Shown here: positions 27,708 through 35,905 of the stretch, one piece after another
Position numbering within the stretch: position 1 is the stretch's first letter
Layout of the letters: each line of letters starts with the position of its first letter
Origin: CAIYUC01 sp963682005
GTDB taxonomy: Bacteria; Bacteroidota; Bacteroidia; Bacteroidales; FEN-979
DNA: 64,000 nucleotides
Direction of reading: 5' to 3'
Assembly: GCA_963682005.1 (NCBI GenBank)
Contig: OY820914.1
Location: 3,286,001-3,350,000 of the forward strand
The notes under the pieces: model-generated
The model's database searches: none
What the model saw: only the letters and a program-made list of their open reading frames with translations
Told to the model about the DNA's origin: nothing
Translations under genes and position numbers: made by a program

Positions 27708-28553
27708 ATGAAAAAGAAAAATCTGAAAAAAGTTTATGGCCTTGTAGGCTTACTGCTGATAGGCACTGTTGTAATGGCCTTCATGCCGGCTGCAAAAAAG
27801 ATCACAGTAAAAGGATCTGACACGATGGTGATCCTGGCCCAGAAGTGGGCGGAGGTTTATATGAAATCGCATAAGGATGTCAACGTCCAGGTAACGGGTG
27901 GAGGATCCGGGACTGGGATCTCCGCACTGATCAACGGTTCGACCGATATCTGCAATGCGAGCCGTTCCATGAAGAGTTCCGAAGTCGACAAATTAAAGGA
28001 ACGGTATGGCTCTCTTGGAGTTGAGATCCCTTGTGCAAAGGATGGGATCACCATTTTTCTGAATGAGACAAATCCGGTGAAAGAACTCAGCATTAAACAG
28101 CTCAGCGGAATGTTCAGCGGGAAGATAAAAAACTGGAAGGAAGTTGGCGGCCCGGATGCAGACATCAAACTGTACGGCCGTGAAAATAGTTCCGGGACGT
28201 ATGTATTCTTCCAGGAACATGTTGTGAAAGGAGACTATGCCGCCAGTTGCCAGACGCTTCCCGGGACAGCTGCAGTGGTGAACGCTGTAAAAAATGATAA
28301 GTATGGTATCGGGTACGGTGGCGCTGCCTACGCAAAGGGGGTGAAGCACTGCCCGGTCAGAAAGGACGATAAAAGCACTGCAGTCGCACCAAGTCCTGAG
28401 ACCATTAAGAACGGAACCTATCCCATCAGCCGTTACCTGTATATGTATCTCAGGAACAGGCCGACAGGTGATCTCAAGAACTATATCGACTGGATACTCG
28501 GTCCTGAAGGCCAGAAACTGGTAGTTGAGATCGGCTATTTCCCGGTGAAGTGA
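27708..28553 (+). CDS. pstS: Phosphate ABC transporter, substrate-binding protein
   Basis: Periplasmic phosphate-binding protein of the Pst uptake system. 281 residues with an N-terminal hydrophobic signal (residues 12-27), then VKGSDTMVILAQKWAE, the phosphate-binding loop TGGGSGTGISALINGSTDI and ICNASRSMKSSE. The second half has YGRENSSGTYVFFQEHV and a final strand region ending EIGYFPVK. It has the size and motifs of the compact PstS family of Bacteroidetes. No lipobox is seen. It is followed by an inverted repeat at 28571-28635 before pstC. Confidence 0.96.
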   Translation: MKKKNLKKVYGLVGLLLIGTVVMAFMPAAKKITVKGSDTMVILAQKWAEVYMKSHKDVNVQVTGGGSGTGISALINGSTDICNASRSMKSSEVDKLKERYGSLGVEIPCAKDGITIFLNETNPVKELSIKQLSGMFSGKIKNWKEVGGPDADIKLYGRENSSGTYVFFQEHVVKGDYAASCQTLPGTAAVVNAVKNDKYGIGYGGAAYAKGVKHCPVRKDDKSTAVAPSPETIKNGTYPISRYLYMYLRNRPTGDLKNYIDWILGPEGQKLVVEIGYFPVK

Positions 28554-28570
28554 AATTATTTCTTAAAATA

Positions 28571-28635
28571 ACCGCAGAGACGCGGAGACGCAGAGAAAAA
28601 TTGTTATAATTAGAAATTCTCTGTGCCTCTGCGGT
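28571..28635 (+). repeat. Inverted repeat between pstS and pstC (CGCAGAGACGC family)
   Basis: ACCGCAGAG (28571-28579) pairs with CTCTGCGGT (28627-28635), and CAGAGAA with TTCTCTG inside it. It could fold into a long hairpin in the pst mRNA. Related sequences are at 19103-19133 and 49248-49319. Confidence 0.7.
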
Positions 28636-28658
28636 GAAATAAGTTTAGATGAAATTAA

Positions 28659-30011
28659 ATGGATGAATTAAAAATAGATCAGGATATCCCGATCGTACCT
28701 GGACAAGAGGAAAAAACTCAGAAGAAGGTCAAGGGAGAGTTCGTTTTTACAAAAGAGAGCCTGAAGAAAAAAGTCAGGTTCTCCGAGATCCTTTCCGAAA
28801 AGATCATCACAGGAGTGGCATTTCTATCCATTACCATCATAGTACTCATCTTCGTTTTTGTATTTAAGGAAACCCTGCCGATCTTCGGGATCAAAGCAGC
28901 GAAATTGGAAAGGGTTTCCAGTTCTGAACAGGAGCAATACACCGGTGACAATACGAATGATCAGAAACAGGAAGTATATACAGGGGGTGGTGATGAAAGT
29001 GCTGCACAGGCAACGGTCAATGATAATAAACAGGAAGTTTATACCGGTGGTGGTGATGAAAGCAATGAACCCGTACCTGTCAATGAAAATAAGCAGGAAG
29101 TATATTCAGGCGCAGGCGGGGATAGGCCTGAAAGATACGGGACCACTGATGATTCTGTGACCAGGGCAGGTGATACCACTGCCGGTGGTATACAGGGGGC
29201 AGAAGAAACCACCCTGGAACCGGCAGAACCTGTACATGAAGATAAAGTCACTGCCCGGGGACTGGTCGGGAAAACATGGATGCCGGTTTCCGACAACCCG
29301 CGATACGGATTGATCCCACTAATCATCGGCACCTTTAAGATCACGATTATAGCGATCCTTTTCGCAGCACCCCTGGCTATACTTGCCGCACTTTTCTCTG
29401 CGGCTTTTTCTCCTCATTGGTTGCGGGAGTTCATCAAGCCTGCGATTGAATTGCTTGCAGGATTCCCATCCGTTGTTATCGGATTTTTTGCATTGATGGT
29501 GATGGCGACTTTCCTTCAGACGGTTTTCGGATATTCCACTCGGTTGAATGCATTCGTTGGGGGGATAGCCATGGCGCTTGCCGCAATTCCCGTTATCTTC
29601 ACGATCGCCGAGGATGCCATGACCGCTGTACCGCAATCCTTCAAGGAAGCAAGCCTCGCCCTGGGGGCATCAAAATGGCAAACCGCTTTTTTTGTAACCC
29701 TCCCGGCTGCCACACCGGGTATTTTTGCTGCCGTTTTACTGGGGATTGGCAGGATATTCGGGGAGACGATGATCGCCCTCATGGCTACAGGCAATGCAGC
29801 ACTTATCTCGATGAACCCCTTTGACTCTGTACGGACCCTCTCAGCCACAATCGGTGCGGAAATGGCAGAAGTCGTTTTCGGTGATACACATTACAACGTT
29901 TTGTTCCTGATCGGCTCATTGTTGTTCGTTTTCACTTTCTCGCTGAATGCATTAGCCGAATTTTATGTGAAAGGTAAATTAATGAGACGATTCCAGGGGA
30001 GGATAGCATGA
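28659..30011 (+). CDS. pstC: Phosphate ABC transporter permease PstC with repeat-bearing insertion
   Basis: Inner-membrane permease of the Pst importer. A cytoplasmic N-terminus is followed by one TM helix (residues 50-69), then about 120 residues of hydrophilic sequence, and then the permease core with the EAA-type loop EASLALGASKWQTAFFVTLP. The insert (residues about 82-200) contains KQEVYTGGGDES at 103, 124 and 145, an exact 21-residue period. The core motifs (GFPSVVIGFFALMVM, GRIFGETMIALMATGN) are typical. At 450 residues it is longer than ordinary PstC of about 300. It overlaps pstA by 4 bp (ATGA), so the two are translationally coupled. Confidence 0.94.
   Translation: MDELKIDQDIPIVPGQEEKTQKKVKGEFVFTKESLKKKVRFSEILSEKIITGVAFLSITIIVLIFVFVFKETLPIFGIKAAKLERVSSSEQEQYTGDNTNDQKQEVYTGGGDESAAQATVNDNKQEVYTGGGDESNEPVPVNENKQEVYSGAGGDRPERYGTTDDSVTRAGDTTAGGIQGAEETTLEPAEPVHEDKVTARGLVGKTWMPVSDNPRYGLIPLIIGTFKITIIAILFAAPLAILAALFSAAFSPHWLREFIKPAIELLAGFPSVVIGFFALMVMATFLQTVFGYSTRLNAFVGGIAMALAAIPVIFTIAEDAMTAVPQSFKEASLALGASKWQTAFFVTLPAATPGIFAAVLLGIGRIFGETMIALMATGNAALISMNPFDSVRTLSATIGAEMAEVVFGDTHYNVLFLIGSLLFVFTFSLNALAEFYVKGKLMRRFQGRIA
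28965..29150 (+). repeat. Three in-frame 63-bp repeats in pstC
   Basis: The coding units for KQEVYTGGGDES start at 28965, 29028 and 29091, a 63-bp period. The third is diverged (KQEVYSGAGGD). Confidence 0.85.
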
Positions 30012-30904
30012 ACAAAAGAAATAAAATCATCGGCGGGTTTATGATGGGTTCAACTGCATTTTCTGTTGTTCTTATCATTGCCATCATCCTTGTCATCCTT
30101 ATTGTGATCATCATTGGCGGAAAAGAAAGTCTTTCATGGAAATTCCTTACCAGTTTCCCGGAGGACGGGATGACAAAAGGCGGGATATTCCCGGCGATAT
30201 TCGGAACAGCACTGATGGTCCTCATCATGTCGGTTGCAGCCGTTCCCTTCGGAACGATCACAGCAATCTACCTCACCGAATATGCCCATGAAAAGTCTTT
30301 CCTTGCAAAAACGATAGGTTTTGCCGTGAAAACACTGGCCATGGTGCCTTCCATAATTTTCGGGCTCTTCGGACTTGGATTCTTTATCAAGTTTGTCGGC
30401 GCCGGAATGGATAATGCTTTCCTCGGGGGGCAACTGAAATGGGCGCAACCCAATATTCTCTGGGCAAGCCTTACCATGGCATTGCTGACACTGCCCGTCG
30501 TGATCGTATCGGTGGAGGAAGCCATCCGCACCGTTCCCCGTGAACTCCGTGAAGCCAGCCTGGCCCTTGGAGCCACCAAATGGCAGACCATCAAAAAGAT
30601 TGTTCTTCCCGGTGCCAGGTCAGGGATCCTTACAGGGACGATCCTCGCTGTTTCACGCGGTGCCGGAGAAGTAGCGCCGATCCTTTTTACCGGGGCAGCT
30701 TATTACCTGGCCACATTGCCTCATTCCGTGAGTGATCAGTTCATGTCCCTCGGATACCATATATATATAATGTCCACACAATCCTCAAATGTTGATCAGA
30801 CCCTTCCGATTCAGTTTGCGACCACACTGGTGCTCCTGATGCTCACTTTTATCCTTAATTTTACAGCGGTTATAATCCGGGCGAGACTGAGAAGATCAAA
30901 ATAA
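30008..30904 (+). CDS. pstA: Phosphate ABC transporter permease PstA
   Basis: Second permease of the Pst importer, 298 residues with six predicted TM helices. Family motifs: VPFGTITAIYLTEYA, VPSIIFGLFGLGFF and the ATPase-contact loop REASLALGATKWQTIKKIVLPGARSG (positions about 191-216), then GAGEVAPILFTGAAY. The start ATG overlaps the pstC stop in ATGA. pstB follows after 26 bp. Confidence 0.96.
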   Translation: MNKRNKIIGGFMMGSTAFSVVLIIAIILVILIVIIIGGKESLSWKFLTSFPEDGMTKGGIFPAIFGTALMVLIMSVAAVPFGTITAIYLTEYAHEKSFLAKTIGFAVKTLAMVPSIIFGLFGLGFFIKFVGAGMDNAFLGGQLKWAQPNILWASLTMALLTLPVVIVSVEEAIRTVPRELREASLALGATKWQTIKKIVLPGARSGILTGTILAVSRGAGEVAPILFTGAAYYLATLPHSVSDQFMSLGYHIYIMSTQSSNVDQTLPIQFATTLVLLMLTFILNFTAVIIRARLRRSK

Positions 30905-30930
30905 AGAAATAAACAAGGAATCATTCACTG

Positions 30931-31689
30931 ATGAAAGAAGCGAAAATAAACGCAAAAAATGTTACACTCTATTACGGGACGAAAATGGCCCTGAACTCGG
31001 TTTCGATCGAACTTCATTCGAAGGAGGTCACGGCCCTGATCGGCCCTTCCGGCTGCGGGAAATCGACCTTTCTCAGGACTCTGAACCGAATGAATGACCT
31101 CATCCCTGGCGTGAAAATGACCGGGGAGGTATTCATCGACGGACTCAATATCTATGATAAGGATATCGATGTTGTGAATCTGCGGAAAAAGGTTGGAATG
31201 GTCTTTCAGAAATCCAACCCATTCGCCAAATCAATTTTTGAGAACGTGGCCTATGGACCGAAAATAAACGGGATCAGGGATAATAAGCAGTTGAAAGAGA
31301 TTGTTGAATTCTCATTGAAAAGAGCAGCGATATGGGATGAAGTCAAAGACCGTCTTCATGATTCAGCCCTGGGATTATCCGGAGGACAACAGCAGCGTCT
31401 TTGCATCGCCCGCACCCTGGCTGTAAACCCTGAGATCATCCTCATGGACGAACCCGCCAGTGCCCTGGATCCGATCTCAACATCCAAAATTGAAGAACTG
31501 ATCTTTGAACTGAAAAAAGATTATACAATCATCATCGTTACCCATAATATGCAGCAGGCGGCAAGAGTTAGTGATTATACCGCATTTTTTTATATCGGTG
31601 AACTCATTGAATACGGGAAAACAAAGAAGATCTTTACAAATCCTGATAAAAAACAAACGGAGGATTACATTACCGGACGATTTGGGTAA
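30931..31689 (+). CDS. pstB: Phosphate ABC transporter ATPase
   Basis: Cytoplasmic ATPase that powers phosphate import. 252 residues with Walker A GPSGCGKST at 38-46, Q-loop MVFQKSNPF, signature LSGGQQQR, Walker B ILMDEPASALD and the switch histidine in VTHNMQQAARVSD. The PstB-specific N-terminus (NVTLYYGTKMALNSV) is present. It is the last permease-complex gene; phoU follows after a clover-shaped repeat. Confidence 0.97.
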   Translation: MKEAKINAKNVTLYYGTKMALNSVSIELHSKEVTALIGPSGCGKSTFLRTLNRMNDLIPGVKMTGEVFIDGLNIYDKDIDVVNLRKKVGMVFQKSNPFAKSIFENVAYGPKINGIRDNKQLKEIVEFSLKRAAIWDEVKDRLHDSALGLSGGQQQRLCIARTLAVNPEIILMDEPASALDPISTSKIEELIFELKKDYTIIIVTHNMQQAARVSDYTAFFYIGELIEYGKTKKIFTNPDKKQTEDYITGRFG

Positions 31690-31710
31690 GAGCCGTTTTG
31701 GTGAAAGCTA

Positions 31711-31773
31711 TACCCACCCCGACCTTCGGTCTTCCCCTCCCTACTGGTAGGGAGGGGATTAGAGGGGTGGGTA
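31711..31773 (+). repeat. Clover-shaped dispersed repeat, copy 2
   Basis: The best-preserved copy: TACCCACCCC outer arm, GACCTTCGGTC hairpin, CCCTCCCTACTGGTAGGGAG hairpin, ATTAGA linker, GGGGTGGGTA outer arm. It sits between pstB and phoU. Confidence 0.85.
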
Positions 31774-31833
31774 CGCAAAGATCCAGGATCAACAATATAT
31801 ATCATTTCAAATCAACAGTCAAATTGCACAAGA

Positions 31834-32523
31834 ATGGAACGACACTTTGAACAGGAACTTGACAAGCTGAACAGGCGGATCATTAAAATGGGAAATCTTG
31901 TGGCTTCACAGATCCATGAAACGATGACGGCGCTGATTACCTGTGATATGGAAATGGCCAGGCAGATCATCGAAAAAGACAACCTTGTGGATGAACTGGA
32001 TGTCAAGATCGATAAGCTATGCCAGCGGATATTTGCGCTGACACAACCTGTGGCCACCGATCTCCGGCTTATCATGTCGTCGCTGAAAATGAACAATGAC
32101 CTTGAAAGGATGGGTGATCTTGCAGTAAATATCGCAGGGAAGATCGAAGGGTTGAATGAGTATAAAGAGATCATAGGGGAATTGCACATCGATGAACTTG
32201 CATCCCTCACGGAGACATTGGTGAAAGATGTGATTAATATCCTGAATACAAAAAACACAGTATTTATAAGGGATATCTTTACTGAAGCAAATGTTATCAA
32301 GGATAAAACACAAGTGATCTCCGCCAGGATACTGGAGGAAATGACCAGGAAAACCGATGTCATCATTGTTGCAACAAATCTCCTGATCATACTTACGCAG
32401 ATCGAGCGGATCGCCGGCTATTCAATGAATATTGCCGAGTCGATCATTTTTCTTGTGGAAGGAAGAATGGTCAAGCATTCAGGTCTTGACAAGGAATTCG
32501 AAGCAGGAAAGGAGCAGGGCTAA
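31834..32523 (+). CDS. phoU: Phosphate signalling/transport regulator PhoU
   Basis: Helical-bundle protein that links the Pst transporter to PhoR and represses the Pho response when phosphate is sufficient. 229 residues, two PhoU repeats (LNRRIIKMGNLVASQIHE; RDIFTEANVIKDKTQVISAR), with the metal-contact-type pattern DLRLIMSSLKMNNDLERMGD and a counterpart RIAGYSMNIAESIIFLV. The start is an ATG at 31834. It is convergent with phoR: the stop codons overlap in CTAA. Confidence 0.95.
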   Translation: MERHFEQELDKLNRRIIKMGNLVASQIHETMTALITCDMEMARQIIEKDNLVDELDVKIDKLCQRIFALTQPVATDLRLIMSSLKMNNDLERMGDLAVNIAGKIEGLNEYKEIIGELHIDELASLTETLVKDVINILNTKNTVFIRDIFTEANVIKDKTQVISARILEEMTRKTDVIIVATNLLIILTQIERIAGYSMNIAESIIFLVEGRMVKHSGLDKEFEAGKEQG

Positions 32524-33575
32524 CCTTTTTTAAGCGTAAAGGCAAAAGTGGTGCCCACACCAACCGTGCTCCTGACGTTGATCGTCTGTTTGTGTGCCTC
32601 AATGATATGTTTGACAATTGCCAATCCAAGTCCTGACCCGCCTTGTTCCCGTGACCGGCTTTTATCTACCCTGAAGAACCGTTCGAATACGCGGGGAATA
32701 TCTTTTTCTTCGATACCAATCCCGTTATCCGTGATCTCGATCAGGTAATTTTCATCCATATCAAAAACAGAAACCTTGGTGCGGCCATCCTCAAACCCGT
32801 ATTTAATCGAATTGTCGATCAGGTTTATAAGCACTTGTCTCATCCGCTCCTTATCACCCTCAACATACACTGGTTTCTCTTCCTGGTAACGAAGCACAAG
32901 CGAAATATTCTTCCGTTTGGCCTTCATTTCCAATAGTTCGATCACTTCACGGATCAGGGCGATTATATCAAATTTCTTCACCTCCAGCAACAGTTCGCCT
33001 GATTCCAGCCTGGAGATGGCTTCAAGGTCTTCCACCACCGAGATCATCCGCTCGATGTTCTTTTTGGTCCGTTCGAGATACTCCGTATTTACTTCAGGAT
33101 CCTGAAGTCCGCCATCAAGCAAGGTCAACACATAACCCTGGATATTGAACAAGGGCGTTTTCAACTCGTGAGAAACATTCCCCAGGAATTCCCTTCGATA
33201 AGCTTCCATTTTTTTCAGTTCTTCGATCTCGTCTTTCCTGTCCTGCGCCCAGTGGAGAACTTCCTCATTAACATTGGAGATGATATCCTTGTTCAGATCC
33301 AGTTCCTTGTTTTTAAACGGAGCGGATGACTTCTGGGTGTGTATGGTCTTAAAGATGAGCTTGATCTTACTGTATATGAATTTCTCAAGTACATACCGGT
33401 AGATAAAAAAGGACAGCACGAACACACCTGCATCTGTAATGAGTAACGGGAAAATATTGATCTTCTTTTTCAGTATCAATGCCGAAACGATATACAGGAT
33501 CGTAAGAAGGATTACAATCGAGGCAGAATTGATCAGTGTCCAGGTGTTTGGACTGAAATTAGTTTTTAACTTCAT
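32520..33575 (-). CDS. phoR: Phosphate-regulon sensor histidine kinase
   Basis: Membrane histidine kinase, 351 residues from the ATG at 33575 (a start four codons upstream is possible). Two TM helices near residues 17-36 and 46-60 with almost no periplasmic loop, a linker, then HisKA with GNVSHELKTPLFN (phosphorylated His about 136), and HATPase_c with NLIDNSIKYG, DNGIGI and GGSGLGLAIV. The lack of a sensor loop suits PhoR, which reads phosphate through PstSCAB and PhoU. It overlaps the phoB 3' end by 17 bp. Confidence 0.92.
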   Translation of the reverse strand: MKLKTNFSPNTWTLINSASIVILLTILYIVSALILKKKINIFPLLITDAGVFVLSFFIYRYVLEKFIYSKIKLIFKTIHTQKSSAPFKNKELDLNKDIISNVNEEVLHWAQDRKDEIEELKKMEAYRREFLGNVSHELKTPLFNIQGYVLTLLDGGLQDPEVNTEYLERTKKNIERMISVVEDLEAISRLESGELLLEVKKFDIIALIREVIELLEMKAKRKNISLVLRYQEEKPVYVEGDKERMRQVLINLIDNSIKYGFEDGRTKVSVFDMDENYLIEITDNGIGIEEKDIPRVFERFFRVDKSRSREQGGSGLGLAIVKHIIEAHKQTINVRSTVGVGTTFAFTLKKG

Positions 33576-34248
33576 ATTTGTAGCCAACCCCCTTGATTGT
33601 TTTTATATTTTCATCCTCCAGCTTTTCCCTGATCCTCCGGATATGCACGTCTATGGTCCTGTCGCCCACGATCACGTCATCGCCCCAGACCTCGGTGAAA
33701 ATCTCATCCCTTGTGTACACTTTGTTCGGTCTGGATGTCAATAGCGACAGCAGTTCAAATTCCTTCCTGGGGAATTTGAATTCCCGGTCGCCTTTTATCA
33801 CAATATATTTTTCCCGGTCTATGACAATATTCCCAATAATTGTCCGGTCAGGTGACTTCTCATCGGGAAGTCTTCTCCGGAGAAGGGCGTTCACCCTGCT
33901 CATCAGCACCCTCGGTTTGATCGGCTTGGTGATGTAATCATCACCACCCGCATCCAGCCCGGCGATCTGTGTGAAATCTTCACCCCTTGCCGTAAGGAAT
34001 GCGATGAGTGTTTTATCTAATTCAGGGATCTTCCTGAGTTTGGTGCATACCTCGATCCCGTCCATTCCCGGCATCATGACGTCCAGGATGATAAGGTGGG
34101 GGAGTTCACGTTTTGCCATCGCGATCGCGTCCTTCCCGTTACTGGCTGTAAAGAGGGTATATCCTTCCTTCCTGATGTTATATCCCACAAATTCGAGGAT
34201 ATCAGGTTCGTCGTCAACGAGAAGGATCTTATAATCTTGTTTGTCCAT
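33559..34248 (-). CDS. phoB: Phosphate-regulon response regulator
   Basis: OmpR/PhoB-type regulator, 229 residues. The receiver domain has acidic DDE at 12-14, the phosphoacceptor Asp56 (IILDVMMPG), a Thr in FLTARGED and Lys in DYITKPIKP. The C-terminal winged helix has ELLSLLTSRPNKVYTRDEI and the recognition helix DRTIDVHIRRIREKLE. It is coupled to phoR by overlap. With the 11-bp-phased TTAACA sites before the porin it forms a complete Pho circuit. Confidence 0.93.
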   Translation of the reverse strand: MDKQDYKILLVDDEPDILEFVGYNIRKEGYTLFTASNGKDAIAMAKRELPHLIILDVMMPGMDGIEVCTKLRKIPELDKTLIAFLTARGEDFTQIAGLDAGGDDYITKPIKPRVLMSRVNALLRRRLPDEKSPDRTIIGNIVIDREKYIVIKGDREFKFPRKEFELLSLLTSRPNKVYTRDEIFTEVWGDDVIVGDRTIDVHIRRIREKLEDENIKTIKGVGYKYEVKN

Positions 34249-34306
34249 GGTCTACTGTTAATGTTGTTTTTGGATACACAGGTACGGAATAATCTATTAG
34301 TTTTCA

Positions 34307-34373
34307 CGTACCCACCCCGACCTTCGGTCTTCCCCTCCCTACTGGTAGGGATGTGATTAGAGGGGAGGGTACG
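34307..34373 (+). repeat. Clover-shaped dispersed repeat, copy 3
   Basis: CGTACCCACCCC, GACCTTCGGTC, TCCCTACTGGTAGGGA then a diverged ATGTGATTAGAGGGGAGGGT. It lies between phoB and sdaA in the same orientation as copies 1 and 2. Confidence 0.8.
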
Positions 34374-34385
34374 AGAAAAATTTTA

Positions 34386-35573
34386 CTACACAACGGCCAG
34401 CCCTCCCTCCGCCGTCTCTTTGTAGATCCTTGGAATGTCGTGTCCGGTCTGTTTCATGGCCTTGATTACCTTGTCAAAAGAAACGATGTGATGTCCGTCG
34501 GAAAGGAGGGCATACATGTTGGCATCAAGTGCCCGGCCGGCGCCAAAAGCATTCCGCTCAATACATGGGATCTGAACCAGTCCAAATACGGGGTCACAGG
34601 TAAGTCCGAGGAAATGTTCCATTCCAATGGAAGCTGCATATTCAACCTGACCGGGGGTTCCGCCAAACATTTGCTCTGCTGCAGCTGATGCCATTGAGCA
34701 GGCACTTCCGATTTCTCCCTGGCAACCGACCTCTGCACCGGAAATGGAGGCATTCGTCTTGATCAGGTTGCCAATAAGTCCTGCTGTTGCAAGACCGCGC
34801 AGGATCTTCTTATAAGGGAAGTCATATTGTGTTTTCAGAAGGTACAGGACTGCGGGAACTACGCCGCACGAACCGCAGGTCGGAGCTGTGACAATCCGGC
34901 CTCCCGATGCATTTTCCTCTGCAACGGCAAGTGCGTAAGCGAAGGTGTAAGCTCTCCGGCTCAGTGTTCCTTTGAAACTGTTGGCTTTAATATGAAAAGC
35001 AGATGCTTTCCTCGGAAGGTGAAGCTTTCCGGGAAGGACCCCTTCATTCTCGAGCCCGCGTTCCACGGCTTCCTGCATCACTTTCCAGACCTCATCCAGG
35101 TAATCCCATATATCCGGGGATTCATGCATGGCAACGAATTCCCACATCGTGGTTCCGTTATTTTCACACCAGGAGAGGATCTCAGTCATGGTGTTCATCG
35201 GGTAGATCGATTTCGATTCATCCCTCATGCCCGTATCGCTGATATCTCCGCCGCCTATGCTGTATGTCGTCCAGGAGGATGAATAATCCTGGTTTTGATC
35301 CATTGCTTCGAACATGATCCCGTTCGGGTGGAGAGGAAGGAATTCATCTGGCTTCCAAATGATCTCAACAGGAACAGGGGAAAGAGCATCTGCGACCGCC
35401 ATATCAGTAAGGTGACCTTTTCCGGTTGCTGCCAGGCTCCCGAACAGGGTAACACGAAAACCCGCGGCATCCGTGTGAGACTGTCGGAATTTTTCCGCTG
35501 CTTTTCGAGGGCCCATGGTATGGCTGGAAGATGGACCATGACCGATCTTATATATTTCTTTTATCGATTCCAT
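34386..35573 (-). CDS. sdaA: L-serine ammonia-lyase (serine dehydratase), iron-sulfur type
   Basis: Deaminates L-serine to pyruvate and ammonia. A single-chain enzyme of 395 residues with the beta-domain signature GPSSSHTMGPRKAAE at the N-terminus. The alpha domain has TAPTCGSCGVVPAVL, GAEVGCQGEIGSACSMA and LTCDPVFGLVQIPC, whose cysteines hold the oxygen-sensitive 4Fe-4S cluster. A C-terminal TAEGGLAV tail is present, as in related enzymes. It is slightly shorter than the roughly 455-residue E. coli protein. It fits an amino-acid-fermenting anaerobe together with the glycine cleavage genes. Confidence 0.94.
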   Translation of the reverse strand: MESIKEIYKIGHGPSSSHTMGPRKAAEKFRQSHTDAAGFRVTLFGSLAATGKGHLTDMAVADALSPVPVEIIWKPDEFLPLHPNGIMFEAMDQNQDYSSSWTTYSIGGGDISDTGMRDESKSIYPMNTMTEILSWCENNGTTMWEFVAMHESPDIWDYLDEVWKVMQEAVERGLENEGVLPGKLHLPRKASAFHIKANSFKGTLSRRAYTFAYALAVAEENASGGRIVTAPTCGSCGVVPAVLYLLKTQYDFPYKKILRGLATAGLIGNLIKTNASISGAEVGCQGEIGSACSMASAAAEQMFGGTPGQVEYAASIGMEHFLGLTCDPVFGLVQIPCIERNAFGAGRALDANMYALLSDGHHIVSFDKVIKAMKQTGHDIPRIYKETAEGGLAVV

Positions 35574-35905
35574 GCATGAGATTTTATCCCCGAAAGTTAA
35601 GACTAATTTATTATCCGGACATTAATATAGGGTTAAGAAAAATGAAGCCTGGTCCGAATGGGTTGAATTTGAATAAGGATGGACCCTGTCAGGGTCCGAG
35701 ACTCTGACAGGGTCCTCCATCAGCCCCGGAAGGGCTGAATATGAAGAAAAGAGAATACTTCCTCCATCAGCCCCGGAAGGGCTGAATATGAAGAAAAGAG
35801 AATACTTCCTCCATCAGCCCCGGAGGGGCTGAATATGAATAAAGAGGACCCTGACAGGGTCCAAGACTCTGACAGGGTCTAAATGAGAAAAAAAATTTCC
35901 GGGAA
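35574..35905. repeat. Composite intergenic repeat: three 47-bp units between two 34-bp palindromic units
   Basis: The gap between sdaA and gap. Units beginning CCTCCATCAGCCCCGGA start at 35714, 35761 and 35808 (47-bp period, nearly identical). They are bracketed by GGACCCTGTCAGGGTCC (35681-35697) and GGACCCTGACAGGGTCC (35846-35862), each followed by an AGACTCTGACAGGGTC motif. CAGCCCCGGAAGGGCTG inside each unit is itself a palindrome. No gene is visible. Confidence 0.85.

Noticed and set aside
35714..35860. Three evenly spaced repeats resembling a small CRISPR array
   Set aside because: The 47-bp units are nearly identical end to end, so there are no unique spacers, and no cas genes are near.
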